From an uncultured Clostridia bacterium (GTDB taxonomy: Bacteria; Bacillota; Clostridia; Lachnospirales; Lachnospiraceae), in the NCBI GenBank assembly GCA_946610715.1, contig CAMOCO010000003.1, forward strand, positions 1 to 39,019: 39,019 bases of DNA. Reading direction: 5' to 3'. The notes under the pieces are model-generated. The model had not been told where the DNA came from. It ran no database searches and saw nothing but the letters and a program-made list of their open reading frames with translations. Of this stretch, positions 28,563-37,088 are shown piece by piece. Every line of letters starts with the position of its first letter. Position 1 is the stretch's first letter. Made by a program: the position numbers and the translations under genes.

Positions 28563-29630
28563 TTATTCAGACTTTAATTCCTTCCAAAGTTCATTCATGA
28601 GTTCAGTAGTTTTTGAATCTGTCTGGATGCACACCTCACAATTGTTAAAAGCATCGTCCTTTGGAACCAGTGATTCATCGGCCTTTTCCTCATCGGAAAG
28701 ATTTGCTACCACTGCTTCATTTGGTGTCGAATAATAAATATATTCAAAATTAGTGGTTGCAACATCCTCTCTGCAAAGGAAATCAAGGAACAGCATTGCT
28801 GCATCCATATCTTCACAATTCTTTGTAACAGCAAAAGAATCAATCCAGATATTTGAACCTTCTTTAGGAACAACATAGGTTAGATTATTATTATATTCAT
28901 GTCCGAGGTAAGCTTCACCGGAATAAACAACTGCCATTATGGCATTTCCCGCAACCACCTCATCTCTTGCCTCATCTACAAGATATGCCTGAACATCAGG
29001 TTTCTGCTTCATCAGAAGTTCCTGTGCAGCTCTGATCTCTTCCTCATTTTCGGTATTAATGGAATATCCCAGATATTTAAGAGCCACCATGAAGGTATCA
29101 CGCATACTGTTCTGCATGATTATCTCACCGGCATATTCTCCACTGAAGAGTACATCCCAGCTGTCAACAGGTTTACTTACTCTTGTTGTATCATAAAGGA
29201 TTCCAAGAGTTCCCCAGAAATACGGAACCGTGTATTTGTTGCCCGGATCATATTCCGCTGCCAGATCCCAGTATTTCTGACCGATATTGTCCTTATTTTC
29301 CATCTTATTTATATCTATCTCTTGCAGCTCCCCTTCATTTATGAGTCGCTGCAGCATGTAATCCGATGTACAAACGAGGTCATACTTGATTGCTCCGGAT
29401 TTGTACTTCGTATACATTTCCTCAGGAGTCAGAGCCTCTTCATAATTCACCTTGATTCCGGTCTCCTTGGTAAAGTCCTCGAGAACGGCCGGATCCATAT
29501 ACTCACCGTAATTAATTACCGTCAGCTCTTTATCGGCCTTTTTTCCACAGCCCGTAAGGGATGCTGCTATCACCGTTACCATACCGACAGCAGTAAATAG
29601 TTTCTTGATTTTGTTACTTAACTTGCTCAT
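28563..29630 (-). CDS. potD: Spermidine/putrescine ABC transporter substrate-binding lipoprotein
   Basis: 355 aa; lipobox LTGC, VINYGEYMDPAVLEDFTKETGIKVNYEE; downstream of potABC. Confidence 0.93.
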   Translation of the reverse strand: MSKLSNKIKKLFTAVGMVTVIAASLTGCGKKADKELTVINYGEYMDPAVLEDFTKETGIKVNYEEALTPEEMYTKYKSGAIKYDLVCTSDYMLQRLINEGELQEIDINKMENKDNIGQKYWDLAAEYDPGNKYTVPYFWGTLGILYDTTRVSKPVDSWDVLFSGEYAGEIIMQNSMRDTFMVALKYLGYSINTENEEEIRAAQELLMKQKPDVQAYLVDEARDEVVAGNAIMAVVYSGEAYLGHEYNNNLTYVVPKEGSNIWIDSFAVTKNCEDMDAAMLFLDFLCREDVATTNFEYIYYSTPNEAVVANLSDEEKADESLVPKDDAFNNCEVCIQTDSKTTELMNELWKELKSE

Positions 29631-29674
29631 TTTGATTTACCTTTCATATATAGTCAGCATATTCAGCTGATTAA

Positions 29675-30478
29675 TTAACCGTTCCAACGTTCTTTATGTG
29701 ACTCTTCTTTACCGGATGACAGCTTATTGATGATCGTGAGCACAAAAAGCACTATCAGGAATATAAGTGTCGAAAGCGCATACATTTCAGGCTTGATTCC
29801 CTTTCTGATCTGGCCATAGATCATTGTTGACAGCGTATTTACGCCGGCGCCCTTCGTAAAATAGGTGATTACAAAATCATCCATTGACATAGTGAAGGCC
29901 ATGAAAAAGCCGGAAATGATTCCTCCTGCCATCTGCGGAAGCAGCACCTTGAAAAAAGCATATACAGGTCCCGCTCCCAAATCCCTGGTAGCTTCGTATA
30001 TACTTATATTCATTTGCTGAAGTCTGGGCATCACACTCAGAATCACATAAGGGATGCAGAATGAAATATGTGCGAGCAGCACGCTCCCGAATCCTAGTGG
30101 AATGAAATGCACAAACCAGAGCATGAGCGATATTCCTGTTACTATATCTGCATTCAGCATCGGAATATTTGTAAGAGTCATATAGAGTCCGTATTTTCTC
30201 TTACTCATGGCATGTATTCCTATGGCTCCCGGAACACCTATCAATACTGAAATGACGGCTGACAGAAGTGCAAGCACCAGTGTAACCCATAGAGCTTCCA
30301 TTATCTGCCTGTTTGCAAAAAGCCTGCCATACCAGTCCAGTGTAAAGCCGCCCCATACCACTCTTGATCTGGATGCATTAAATGATGAGATTATAAGGAC
30401 AAGGATCGGCGCATACAGAATAAGTCCGATAAATCCCACATATACTCCGCTTAGTATATCTTTTAATCTTTTTACCAT
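29675..30478 (-). CDS. potC: Spermidine/putrescine ABC transporter permease
   Basis: 267 aa; EATRDLGAGPVYAFFKVLLPQMAGGIISG EAA loop; overlaps potB. Confidence 0.93.
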   Translation of the reverse strand: MVKRLKDILSGVYVGFIGLILYAPILVLIISSFNASRSRVVWGGFTLDWYGRLFANRQIMEALWVTLVLALLSAVISVLIGVPGAIGIHAMSKRKYGLYMTLTNIPMLNADIVTGISLMLWFVHFIPLGFGSVLLAHISFCIPYVILSVMPRLQQMNISIYEATRDLGAGPVYAFFKVLLPQMAGGIISGFFMAFTMSMDDFVITYFTKGAGVNTLSTMIYGQIRKGIKPEMYALSTLIFLIVLFVLTIINKLSSGKEESHKERWNG

Positions 30479-31320
30479 ATAACCGACTCCTTCCCTTCTT
30501 CTTTATTTCCCGAAGAAAACAGGAGTCCTATAAGGACAAACAGCATCAGGGTTACGGATAGTCCCGAACCGGCATTCCAATCAAATCCGGTGGTAAATTC
30601 CTGTTCAATGACATTACCGATGAGCTGGAGTTTTCCGCCTCCGAGAATATCGGATATAACAAATGATGTCATTGACGGCACAAAAACCATGACTATTCCG
30701 CTTATAAGTCCGGGAACAGACATCGGCAGGATAACCTTTATAAATACGGTAAATCCGCCGGCGCCCAGATCTCTGGCCGCTTCTATAATGTCCTCATCTA
30801 TTTCCATAACCGCCGTATAAATAGGAAGAATCATATACGGAAGATAATCATATACAACTCCTATCATTATAGCGATCGGTGTATTTGCAATATTCAGTGG
30901 TCCCATTCCCATTTTCCCGAGAAAGAAGTTGAGAATTCCGTTATTTGAAATAATCATCTGCCATGCAAGGATTCTGAGAATAAAATTCATCCACATGGGG
31001 AGTATGATTATAAACAGAGAAAATCCCTTTCTCTTAAATCCCAGCCTTTTCATAGCCAGTACCATAGGATATGAAAGCAGTATACAGATAACCGTACATC
31101 CAAATGCTATTTCCAGGGAAAAAATCATAGCCTTCCACTGGATGGGAGAAAACATGGACATTATATTATCAAATGTAAAGCCTCCACTCTTATCCGTTAG
31201 TGCATACCTGAAAATGACAACGAGGGGAAGTATGGTAAATGCCAGGATCCACAATGTATAAGGCGATGCCATAAGAACTCTTTTATTTGATATTTTAACA
31301 GGCCCTTTCTTATTCATCAT
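30472..31320 (-). CDS. potB: Spermidine/putrescine ABC transporter permease
   Basis: 282 aa; EAARDLGAGGFTVFIKVILPMSVPGLISG EAA loop; overlaps potA. Confidence 0.93.
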   Translation of the reverse strand: MMNKKGPVKISNKRVLMASPYTLWILAFTILPLVVIFRYALTDKSGGFTFDNIMSMFSPIQWKAMIFSLEIAFGCTVICILLSYPMVLAMKRLGFKRKGFSLFIIILPMWMNFILRILAWQMIISNNGILNFFLGKMGMGPLNIANTPIAIMIGVVYDYLPYMILPIYTAVMEIDEDIIEAARDLGAGGFTVFIKVILPMSVPGLISGIVMVFVPSMTSFVISDILGGGKLQLIGNVIEQEFTTGFDWNAGSGLSVTLMLFVLIGLLFSSGNKEEGKESVIW

Positions 31321-32380
31321 GTGCTACCTCTTCATCATCCGAAATAGGCTTATGCATTATCTGAATATTATCCGGAATTATGGTGAGCCCCACATTCTGT
31401 CCCACCGGAGCAGGATTTACGCTCTGAGCCATCCATTCATAATCACCGGACTTTACCTTTATCTCGTAGTAGGCACCTTTAAATATCACAGAGATAACAA
31501 GACCGCTGAGGTACCCTTCACCTTCTTTTACAATTTCAAGATCCTCGGGCCTTATGACAACGTCCACGGGAACATTTTCTCCAAAGCCCTCATCCACGCA
31601 TGGTATATCTACGCCTTGTATATTTACAAGCCGGTCTCTCACCATGATTCCGTCAATTATATTGCTCTCACCGATAAAGTCTGCAACAAAGGCATTCTGA
31701 GGTTCATCATATATACTCTTGGAACTTCCCTCCTGCTGGATAATACCTTTATTCATAACGATTATTCGATCCGACATCATCAGTGCTTCTTCCTGATCAT
31801 GTGTAACATACAGAAATGTGATGCCTACTTCTTTTTTTATCTTTATAAGCTCTCTCTGAAGATCATGTCTGAGCTTGAGGTCCAATGCTCCCAGAGGTTC
31901 ATCAAGAAGCAGTACTTCCGGCTCGTTTACGATAGCTCTGGCTATGGCAACTCTCTGCTGCTGTCCACCGCTGAGAGATTCAGGATTTCTGTTTCCGTAA
32001 CCGTCCATATTAACAAGCTTCAAGGCATAATCGATCTTATCCTTGATGTATGAACTGCTTTTCTTTTTTAATTTGAGTCCGAAAGCAATATTTTCCTTAA
32101 CCGACATATGCGGAAAAAGAGAATATTTCTGAAATACTGTATTAACATTTCTCTTTTCCGGCGGAAGTGATGTAATATCCTTACCTTCAAATATAACGCT
32201 TCCGCTGTCCGGCTTTACAAATCCTCCTATTATACGTAGAATCGTGGACTTGCCGCATCCTGACGGCCCCAGAAGAGTTACAAATTCATTTTTATTTATA
32301 GCAAGATTAAAATCCTTCAGGATATCCTTTCCATCAAACTTCTTGCATATTGAATTCATTTCCAGAATTGCTTTAGACAT
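31310..32380 (-). CDS. potA: Spermidine/putrescine ABC transporter ATP-binding protein
   Basis: 356 aa; LGPSGCGKST, LSGGQQQRVAIARA, LLLDEPLGALD, C-terminal TOBE-like region. Confidence 0.95.
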   Translation of the reverse strand: MSKAILEMNSICKKFDGKDILKDFNLAINKNEFVTLLGPSGCGKSTILRIIGGFVKPDSGSVIFEGKDITSLPPEKRNVNTVFQKYSLFPHMSVKENIAFGLKLKKKSSSYIKDKIDYALKLVNMDGYGNRNPESLSGGQQQRVAIARAIVNEPEVLLLDEPLGALDLKLRHDLQRELIKIKKEVGITFLYVTHDQEEALMMSDRIIVMNKGIIQQEGSSKSIYDEPQNAFVADFIGESNIIDGIMVRDRLVNIQGVDIPCVDEGFGENVPVDVVIRPEDLEIVKEGEGYLSGLVISVIFKGAYYEIKVKSGDYEWMAQSVNPAPVGQNVGLTIIPDNIQIMHKPISDDEEVAHDE

Positions 32381-32401
32381 TATAGTGCTCCTTAATTTAT
32401 G

Positions 32402-32950
32402 TTAAAAGCTCGGCGGAGAACTGATCCAGAGAACTTTAGTTACCTTATCACTTGCAGAAACCAGCCTGTGCTTTTTGTCTGCTGTATACATAAAGGAATC
32501 TCCCTCTTTTACAATATCTTTTCTGTCTCCGTATTCCAGAGTGACCGCACCTTCAATAACATATCCAAATTCTTCACCTTCATGAGGACTGTCATATTGA
32601 AGTTCTGCCCCGGGCTGTATAGTCATCAGTATAGGTTCCATGTTGTGGCTCTGCGCCGTAGGAACAAGCCACTTAGTAATATTTCCCTTTTTATCTACCT
32701 TTTCAAAATATTCAGACTGTTCGTAAACAAGGACCTGATCGTCATCCTCACGGAAAAAGTCTGACAGGTTCGTTCCCAGGCATTCTACTATACATTCCAA
32801 CGTAGAAACAGAAGGCGCCGTCTGTCCTCTCTCCAATAGTGAAATAAAGCTCTTTGTAAGCTCTGTTCTGTCAGCAAGCTCCTCCTGTGTAAGTCCGTTC
32901 TGTTTTCTTAAATTTTTAATATTTTCTCCGATTTTTTCTTCTATATTCAT
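32402..32950 (-). CDS. XRE-family transcriptional regulator with C-terminal cupin domain
   Basis: 182 aa; N-terminal HTH (NGLTQEELADRTELTKSFISLLERG), C-terminal cupin (SPHEGEEFGYVIEGAVTLEYG); 21 bp upstream of potA. Confidence 0.92.
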   Translation of the reverse strand: MNIEEKIGENIKNLRKQNGLTQEELADRTELTKSFISLLERGQTAPSVSTLECIVECLGTNLSDFFREDDDQVLVYEQSEYFEKVDKKGNITKWLVPTAQSHNMEPILMTIQPGAELQYDSPHEGEEFGYVIEGAVTLEYGDRKDIVKEGDSFMYTADKKHRLVSASDKVTKVLWISSPPSF

Positions 32951-32964
32951 AACGACATAAATTT

Positions 32965-33019
32965 AAATAATACTAAACAAAAAGTCAAGTATTATTTTGT
33001 CACTTGTAAAGTATTATTT
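32965..33019 (-). promoter_or_regulatory. Candidate operator/promoter of the XRE-cupin/pot operon
   Basis: AAATAATACT (32965-32974) and its reverse complement AGTATTATTT twice (32988-32997, 33010-33019), overlapping minus-strand TTGACT-N17-TAAATT. Confidence 0.6.
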
Positions 33020-33099
33020 TCCGCTTATAAATGTCGAAAAATATTACAATAAATGCTATAATATCAGCTGTTAGATTTTAATCACAGGAGGAAATAATA

Positions 33100-33339
33100 A
33101 TGATAGGATTAATCTTTGGATTAATTATCGGCGGCGTTGCAGGATGCATTGCCGGAGCCATAATGAAAAGTGAAGGCGGTATGATCAGAAATATCATACT
33201 CGGTGTCGTAGGTGGTTTTGTCGGCGGAATCGCTTTCAAACTCATCGGATTTCAGGCGTCTAACATTATAGGTTCAATCATCACCTCAGTTGTAGGCGCA
33301 TGTCTGATAATCTTTATCGGAAGAAAGCTATTTAAATAA
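33100..33339 (+). CDS. GlsB/YeaQ/YmgE-family small membrane protein
   Basis: 79 aa; glycine-rich hydrophobic GLIIGGVAGCIAGAIM and GIVGAC-type repeats; AGGAGG RBS. Confidence 0.88.
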   Translation: MIGLIFGLIIGGVAGCIAGAIMKSEGGMIRNIILGVVGGFVGGIAFKLIGFQASNIIGSIITSVVGACLIIFIGRKLFK

Positions 33340-33348
33340 GCCAAATCC

Positions 33349-33401
33349 AAAAGCTCGGAATAAGTAAGGTTTCTGATGAAATCCTTATTATCCGAGCTTT
33401 T
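33349..33401. terminator. Bidirectional terminator between convergent genes
   Basis: AAAAGCTCGGA...TCCGAGCTTTT stem with further TAAGTAAGG/CCTTATTA pairing inside. Confidence 0.75.
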
Positions 33402-33414
33402 AATGTTACCTTAT

Positions 33415-34716
33415 CTATGAACTTTGGGAATCTTTAATGAGCGACAGTCCTTCTGTCTCAACATCATATCCCCAGGCTTCTTTATTCTCACCGTTCTGTC
33501 TTACCGTACTCCTGTCAAATCTGAAGCATTCCACCAGAGACATATCCGGAACAGGGATATTCTTTCTAATTAAATATGACTGCACCCTGTTTATAGTCTC
33601 AATAGATGTCTCCTCATAAATGCTGAAACTTTCATTATACTTTTCGTTATGTATCACATTTTCAGCTGCCCTTTGTACAGATCCGATAATGCCGGTCAGC
33701 TCATTCATCCTGTTTTTACGTGCTTTCGGACTCATATCTATCTTTCCGGCCATTTTATCTTCGTAATCTATAAGCGCATTTACCGCAGCTTTTTTTACTA
33801 TATCAGACCAATCTGACCACCCAAAACCATTATTCTTCGTAATTCTCCACATATATGTGATCTTACTCCAATCAGCTTCGGGATAAAGGGTAAGAAGATA
33901 TCTTTCGATACACATGAAATCATAACACAGTCTTCCCGTCATGGTTATATCTTTAAAATATTTCCATAACAGCGCGTTTCTGATTCCGTTACTGTTATTA
34001 TCTCTTATATAAGTAGCCAGTTTTTTATCATGACTTAAATTATATGTCAGATTGAGAATTGATCTGTCTCCATCAGTATAATCTATTAAAAGGCTCTTCA
34101 AAAACCAGATACCCGGGTGGACATGGTCAAGTATCTCCCAAGATGATATATCCTGAAAAATCTCTTTATTTTTTTTCATGACAGCATCAATATATACTGA
34201 TTTTTTTGCTATCTTAGTATATTTAAATGCAACTTTAAGCTTCTTATATATAAAGTTCAGCTGCCACTCTATATAATTGGCTGTAATTTCATGTTCCGAA
34301 ACTTCCCGTTTTAGTTTTTCACCATATTCTATTTTATAGCTGTTCCGAAACTTTTCATAATCACCGACTGAATTCATGCAGTAAGAAGCTACCTTCTCAG
34401 GTGGATTAAGTGCTTTTGTAATTATAATATATGCCGGAAGTCCGAATATTAAAACAACTGCAACAAGTATGAAAAGTACGGGGCTGTTCTTTTCAATCTT
34501 CATTAAAAGAACTATCAGCAGCAGAAATGCCGGGGGAAAGAATGTGATAAACAGATTTGAAATAGCTCTTCCGAGGTCTGTCCAGCCTGTATGATCCTGA
34601 AACTTAAAAAATATATCCAATACGTGAAGAACAATATATAGAATAATTGTCCCAACAATCCATATTAGTGCTATAAGTAAGGCTGTCCCCCAAGACATAT
34701 TAACACTCTCCGTCAT
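33415..34716 (-). CDS. Uncharacterised 433 aa membrane protein
   Basis: Three N-terminal TM segments then a long soluble domain; 8 bp downstream of the znuA-like gene on the same strand. Confidence 0.8.
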   Translation of the reverse strand: MTESVNMSWGTALLIALIWIVGTIILYIVLHVLDIFFKFQDHTGWTDLGRAISNLFITFFPPAFLLLIVLLMKIEKNSPVLFILVAVVLIFGLPAYIIITKALNPPEKVASYCMNSVGDYEKFRNSYKIEYGEKLKREVSEHEITANYIEWQLNFIYKKLKVAFKYTKIAKKSVYIDAVMKKNKEIFQDISSWEILDHVHPGIWFLKSLLIDYTDGDRSILNLTYNLSHDKKLATYIRDNNSNGIRNALLWKYFKDITMTGRLCYDFMCIERYLLTLYPEADWSKITYMWRITKNNGFGWSDWSDIVKKAAVNALIDYEDKMAGKIDMSPKARKNRMNELTGIIGSVQRAAENVIHNEKYNESFSIYEETSIETINRVQSYLIRKNIPVPDMSLVECFRFDRSTVRQNGENKEAWGYDVETEGLSLIKDSQSS

Positions 34717-34724
34717 TCAATATA

Positions 34725-35741
34725 TTATTGTAACGCTTCTTTAAGGACCTCCAGATTGTTCGTCATCACGGACAGATATGTTGTTCCGCCTGCAATATCC
34801 TTTGATGTAGTTGACTGCATGGAATCAAGTGTAAGAATCTTCTGATCTTTCGACTTAGTGCTCTCCTTTACAGACTCAGCCAGCTTATGATCCGGTCCTT
34901 CAATAGTCATAATGGCCGGGAGGTCAAGTTCATCTACCTTTTCAGCCAGGAATACAATTGTCTCAAAGCTTGCCTCTGATTCTGCCGAACAACCTGCAAA
35001 TGCGGCATAATAATCAAGACCATAATCATCAACCAGATAACGGAACGGGAATCTGTCACCGAAGAGAAGCGTTTTTTTGCTGCCGCCATTTACCACTTCT
35101 TTATACTGAGAATCAAGATCCATGAGTTTTTCCTTATAGGCTTCATAATTACTCATATAAAGATCCTTATTTGCTTCGTCTACATTACCAAGCTGAACAG
35201 CAATTTCTTCGCAAAGAATTGAAGCATTATTCAGAGAAAGCCATACATGTTCGTCTTTCTCCTCTTCATGTTCTTCGTCATGTTCATGTTCATCATGTTC
35301 CATGCCTTCAACTATTTCTTCAGTCTTCACTGAATCACCGAGAACATCCAGAAGATTAATGACAACCATATCATCATTATCAGCCGAACCAATTACATCC
35401 TCAACCCATTTATCAGATTCGCCACCAACATATATAAACATATCACATCGCTTAACCTTTGCTATATCTTCAGCTGTAGGTTGATAACTATGCATATCAA
35501 CACCACTATCAAGAAGTAATGTAAGATCGGCGTTTTCAGCTTTTTCACCCAGAATTGTATTTACCCAGTCATATTCAGGAAAAATTGTAGCAACAATTTT
35601 CATAGTATCATCTGAATTCCCGGAAGACACATCAGTTGTCACACCACTATTCTCTGCCGGTTTTGCATTACCGCAACCGGTAATATTACCGATCAATAAT
35701 GTTGAAGCAAGTATTATTGATAATATTTTTCTTTTAAACAT
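34725..35741 (-). CDS. znuA: Zinc/manganese-type ABC transporter substrate-binding lipoprotein (ZnuA-like)
   Basis: Lipobox ITGC, His/Asp/Glu-rich loop EHDEHEHDEEHEEEKDEHVWLS, HSYQPTAEDIAKVKRCDMFIYVG. Start set at MFKRK (35741) with an AAAGGGA RBS; the ORF-track start (35798) is inside a palindromic operator. Confidence 0.9.
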   Translation of the reverse strand: MFKRKILSIILASTLLIGNITGCGNAKPAENSGVTTDVSSGNSDDTMKIVATIFPEYDWVNTILGEKAENADLTLLLDSGVDMHSYQPTAEDIAKVKRCDMFIYVGGESDKWVEDVIGSADNDDMVVINLLDVLGDSVKTEEIVEGMEHDEHEHDEEHEEEKDEHVWLSLNNASILCEEIAVQLGNVDEANKDLYMSNYEAYKEKLMDLDSQYKEVVNGGSKKTLLFGDRFPFRYLVDDYGLDYYAAFAGCSAESEASFETIVFLAEKVDELDLPAIMTIEGPDHKLAESVKESTKSKDQKILTLDSMQSTTSKDIAGGTTYLSVMTNNLEVLKEALQ

Positions 35742-35764
35742 AATAATCATTCCCTTTCTGTAAA

Positions 35765-35797
35765 ATGCAACTAAATTGCATTTGCAACACTGTTGCA
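35765..35797. promoter_or_regulatory. Two adjacent Fur-family-like palindromes upstream of znuA
   Basis: ATGCAACTAAATTGCAT (35765-35781) and TGCAACACTGTTGCA (35783-35797). Confidence 0.7.
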
Positions 35798-35832
35798 TAT
35801 TACATCATAGGAAATGAATTGTCAATGGTTTT

Positions 35833-35847
35833 TGCAACATTGTTGCA
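35833..35847. promoter_or_regulatory. Third Fur-family-like palindrome between the Fur-family gene and znuA
   Basis: TGCAACATTGTTGCA, a 7-1-7 palindrome nearly identical to the one at 35783-35797. Confidence 0.7.
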
Positions 35848-35849
35848 TT

Positions 35850-36260
35850 TTATTTATTACAATCCTCACACTTTCCGATTATCATTGTTTTTGAAGAATT
35901 AATATCAAGTCCGTATATCTGATGCAGTTTTTCCTCAAACTCTTCAACAAATTCGTTCTCAAGATGGAATATCTTCCCGCATTCACTACACTGCGCATGA
36001 ATATGTTTATCACAATGACTATGACTATCAGAATACTGATAATACCATGAATCCTGATTGGGTTCCTTATATCTGACAAGTTCTCCCTGTTCACATAGCC
36101 GGTCAAGATTTCTATAAACTGTAGTCCTGTTTATGCCTTCCACCTCATCTTTAAGATAGTTATATATTTCCCGGGCCGTGAATCTTTTTTCTAAATTAGA
36201 TTTTAAATATAATATTATATATTCTCTTGCTTTTGTCTTATACATATTCAATTCATCCAT
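35850..36260 (-). CDS. Fur-family metalloregulator (Zur-like by context)
   Basis: 136 aa; RTTVYRNLDRLCEQGELVRY winged helix, HSHCDKHIHAQCSECGK and CEDC zinc-site motifs. Confidence 0.92.
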   Translation of the reverse strand: MDELNMYKTKAREYIILYLKSNLEKRFTAREIYNYLKDEVEGINRTTVYRNLDRLCEQGELVRYKEPNQDSWYYQYSDSHSHCDKHIHAQCSECGKIFHLENEFVEEFEEKLHQIYGLDINSSKTMIIGKCEDCNK

Positions 36261-36409
36261 ATCTTCTGAAATATAGTGCGTTAATGCGTTCTTCTGCGCA
36301 AAATAATATATTACTATAATCAGAAAATCAACTGTCTTACTATACTCTGCCGAGTTTTGGCCCGACTATATTCTTCTTATTATTTTGAATCGTGTTAAAT
36401 TTTTTCGCA

Positions 36410-37042
36410 TTAAATCCTGATATCATTTTCCAAAAGCATCTCTTCCGTAAAAATATCGGTTAACCAAAATGCAGCTAAGACAGGGATAAAACAGTATGTT
36501 GCCACACCTCCCACGCTTTTAAGAAACATCTTGAAGTTATAAATTCTTACCTCATTTTGAGAAAGTTCAGATATATTAATCGGGGATGTCTCGGCTATAC
36601 CCAAAAAAAACGCCGATACATAAAGGATTGCCGTAAGAATAATGAAAGTCACTATAAGTTTTATAAATGCCCTGCCTCTGATATTTCTCGCCGAGAGAAA
36701 AAATATAACCAGCGATATCAGACTGCACGGTATGGAAAATGCAGATCCGGATGAAAAAGACAATATAAATGCGACTATCAAAAGTATACATCCGAAAAAC
36801 AGTATCAGCATGCTTCTATGTAAAGGTGCATTTTTCGAAAACATCTGAACTATTCGGATAATGACAAAAATACCGTAAGCAAGAAACGCCGCTATATGAA
36901 AAAACGCACCATAGGCATAATTATTTCCATACAGATAATACCAATGCAAAGCGGCTGCTATAATTGCAGCAACAGATATTATTATTTCAAATAGATATAT
37001 AAATTTCTTTCGTTTTCTGTATATCTTTTTTTGCTCATCCAT
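36410..37042 (-). CDS. Uncharacterised multi-pass membrane protein
   Basis: 210 aa with about six hydrophobic segments; 46 bp downstream of the next large ORF on the same strand. Confidence 0.7.
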   Translation of the reverse strand: MDEQKKIYRKRKKFIYLFEIIISVAAIIAAALHWYYLYGNNYAYGAFFHIAAFLAYGIFVIIRIVQMFSKNAPLHRSMLILFFGCILLIVAFILSFSSGSAFSIPCSLISLVIFFLSARNIRGRAFIKLIVTFIILTAILYVSAFFLGIAETSPINISELSQNEVRIYNFKMFLKSVGGVATYCFIPVLAAFWLTDIFTEEMLLENDIRI

Positions 37043-37088
37043 TTTGCATATACGCCTCTGTAAATTCAGAATTGAAGACTCTGATCAT

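Noticed and set aside
28471-28563. Possible T-box leader upstream of the AI-2E/leuS pair
   Set aside because: Gap is only about 90 bp and I see no T-box sequence or specifier stem.
28899-29600. 233 aa plus-strand ORF
   Set aside because: Antisense to potD, which has a clear lipobox and family match.
31319-32053. 244 aa plus-strand ORF
   Set aside because: Antisense to potA; no independent coding evidence.
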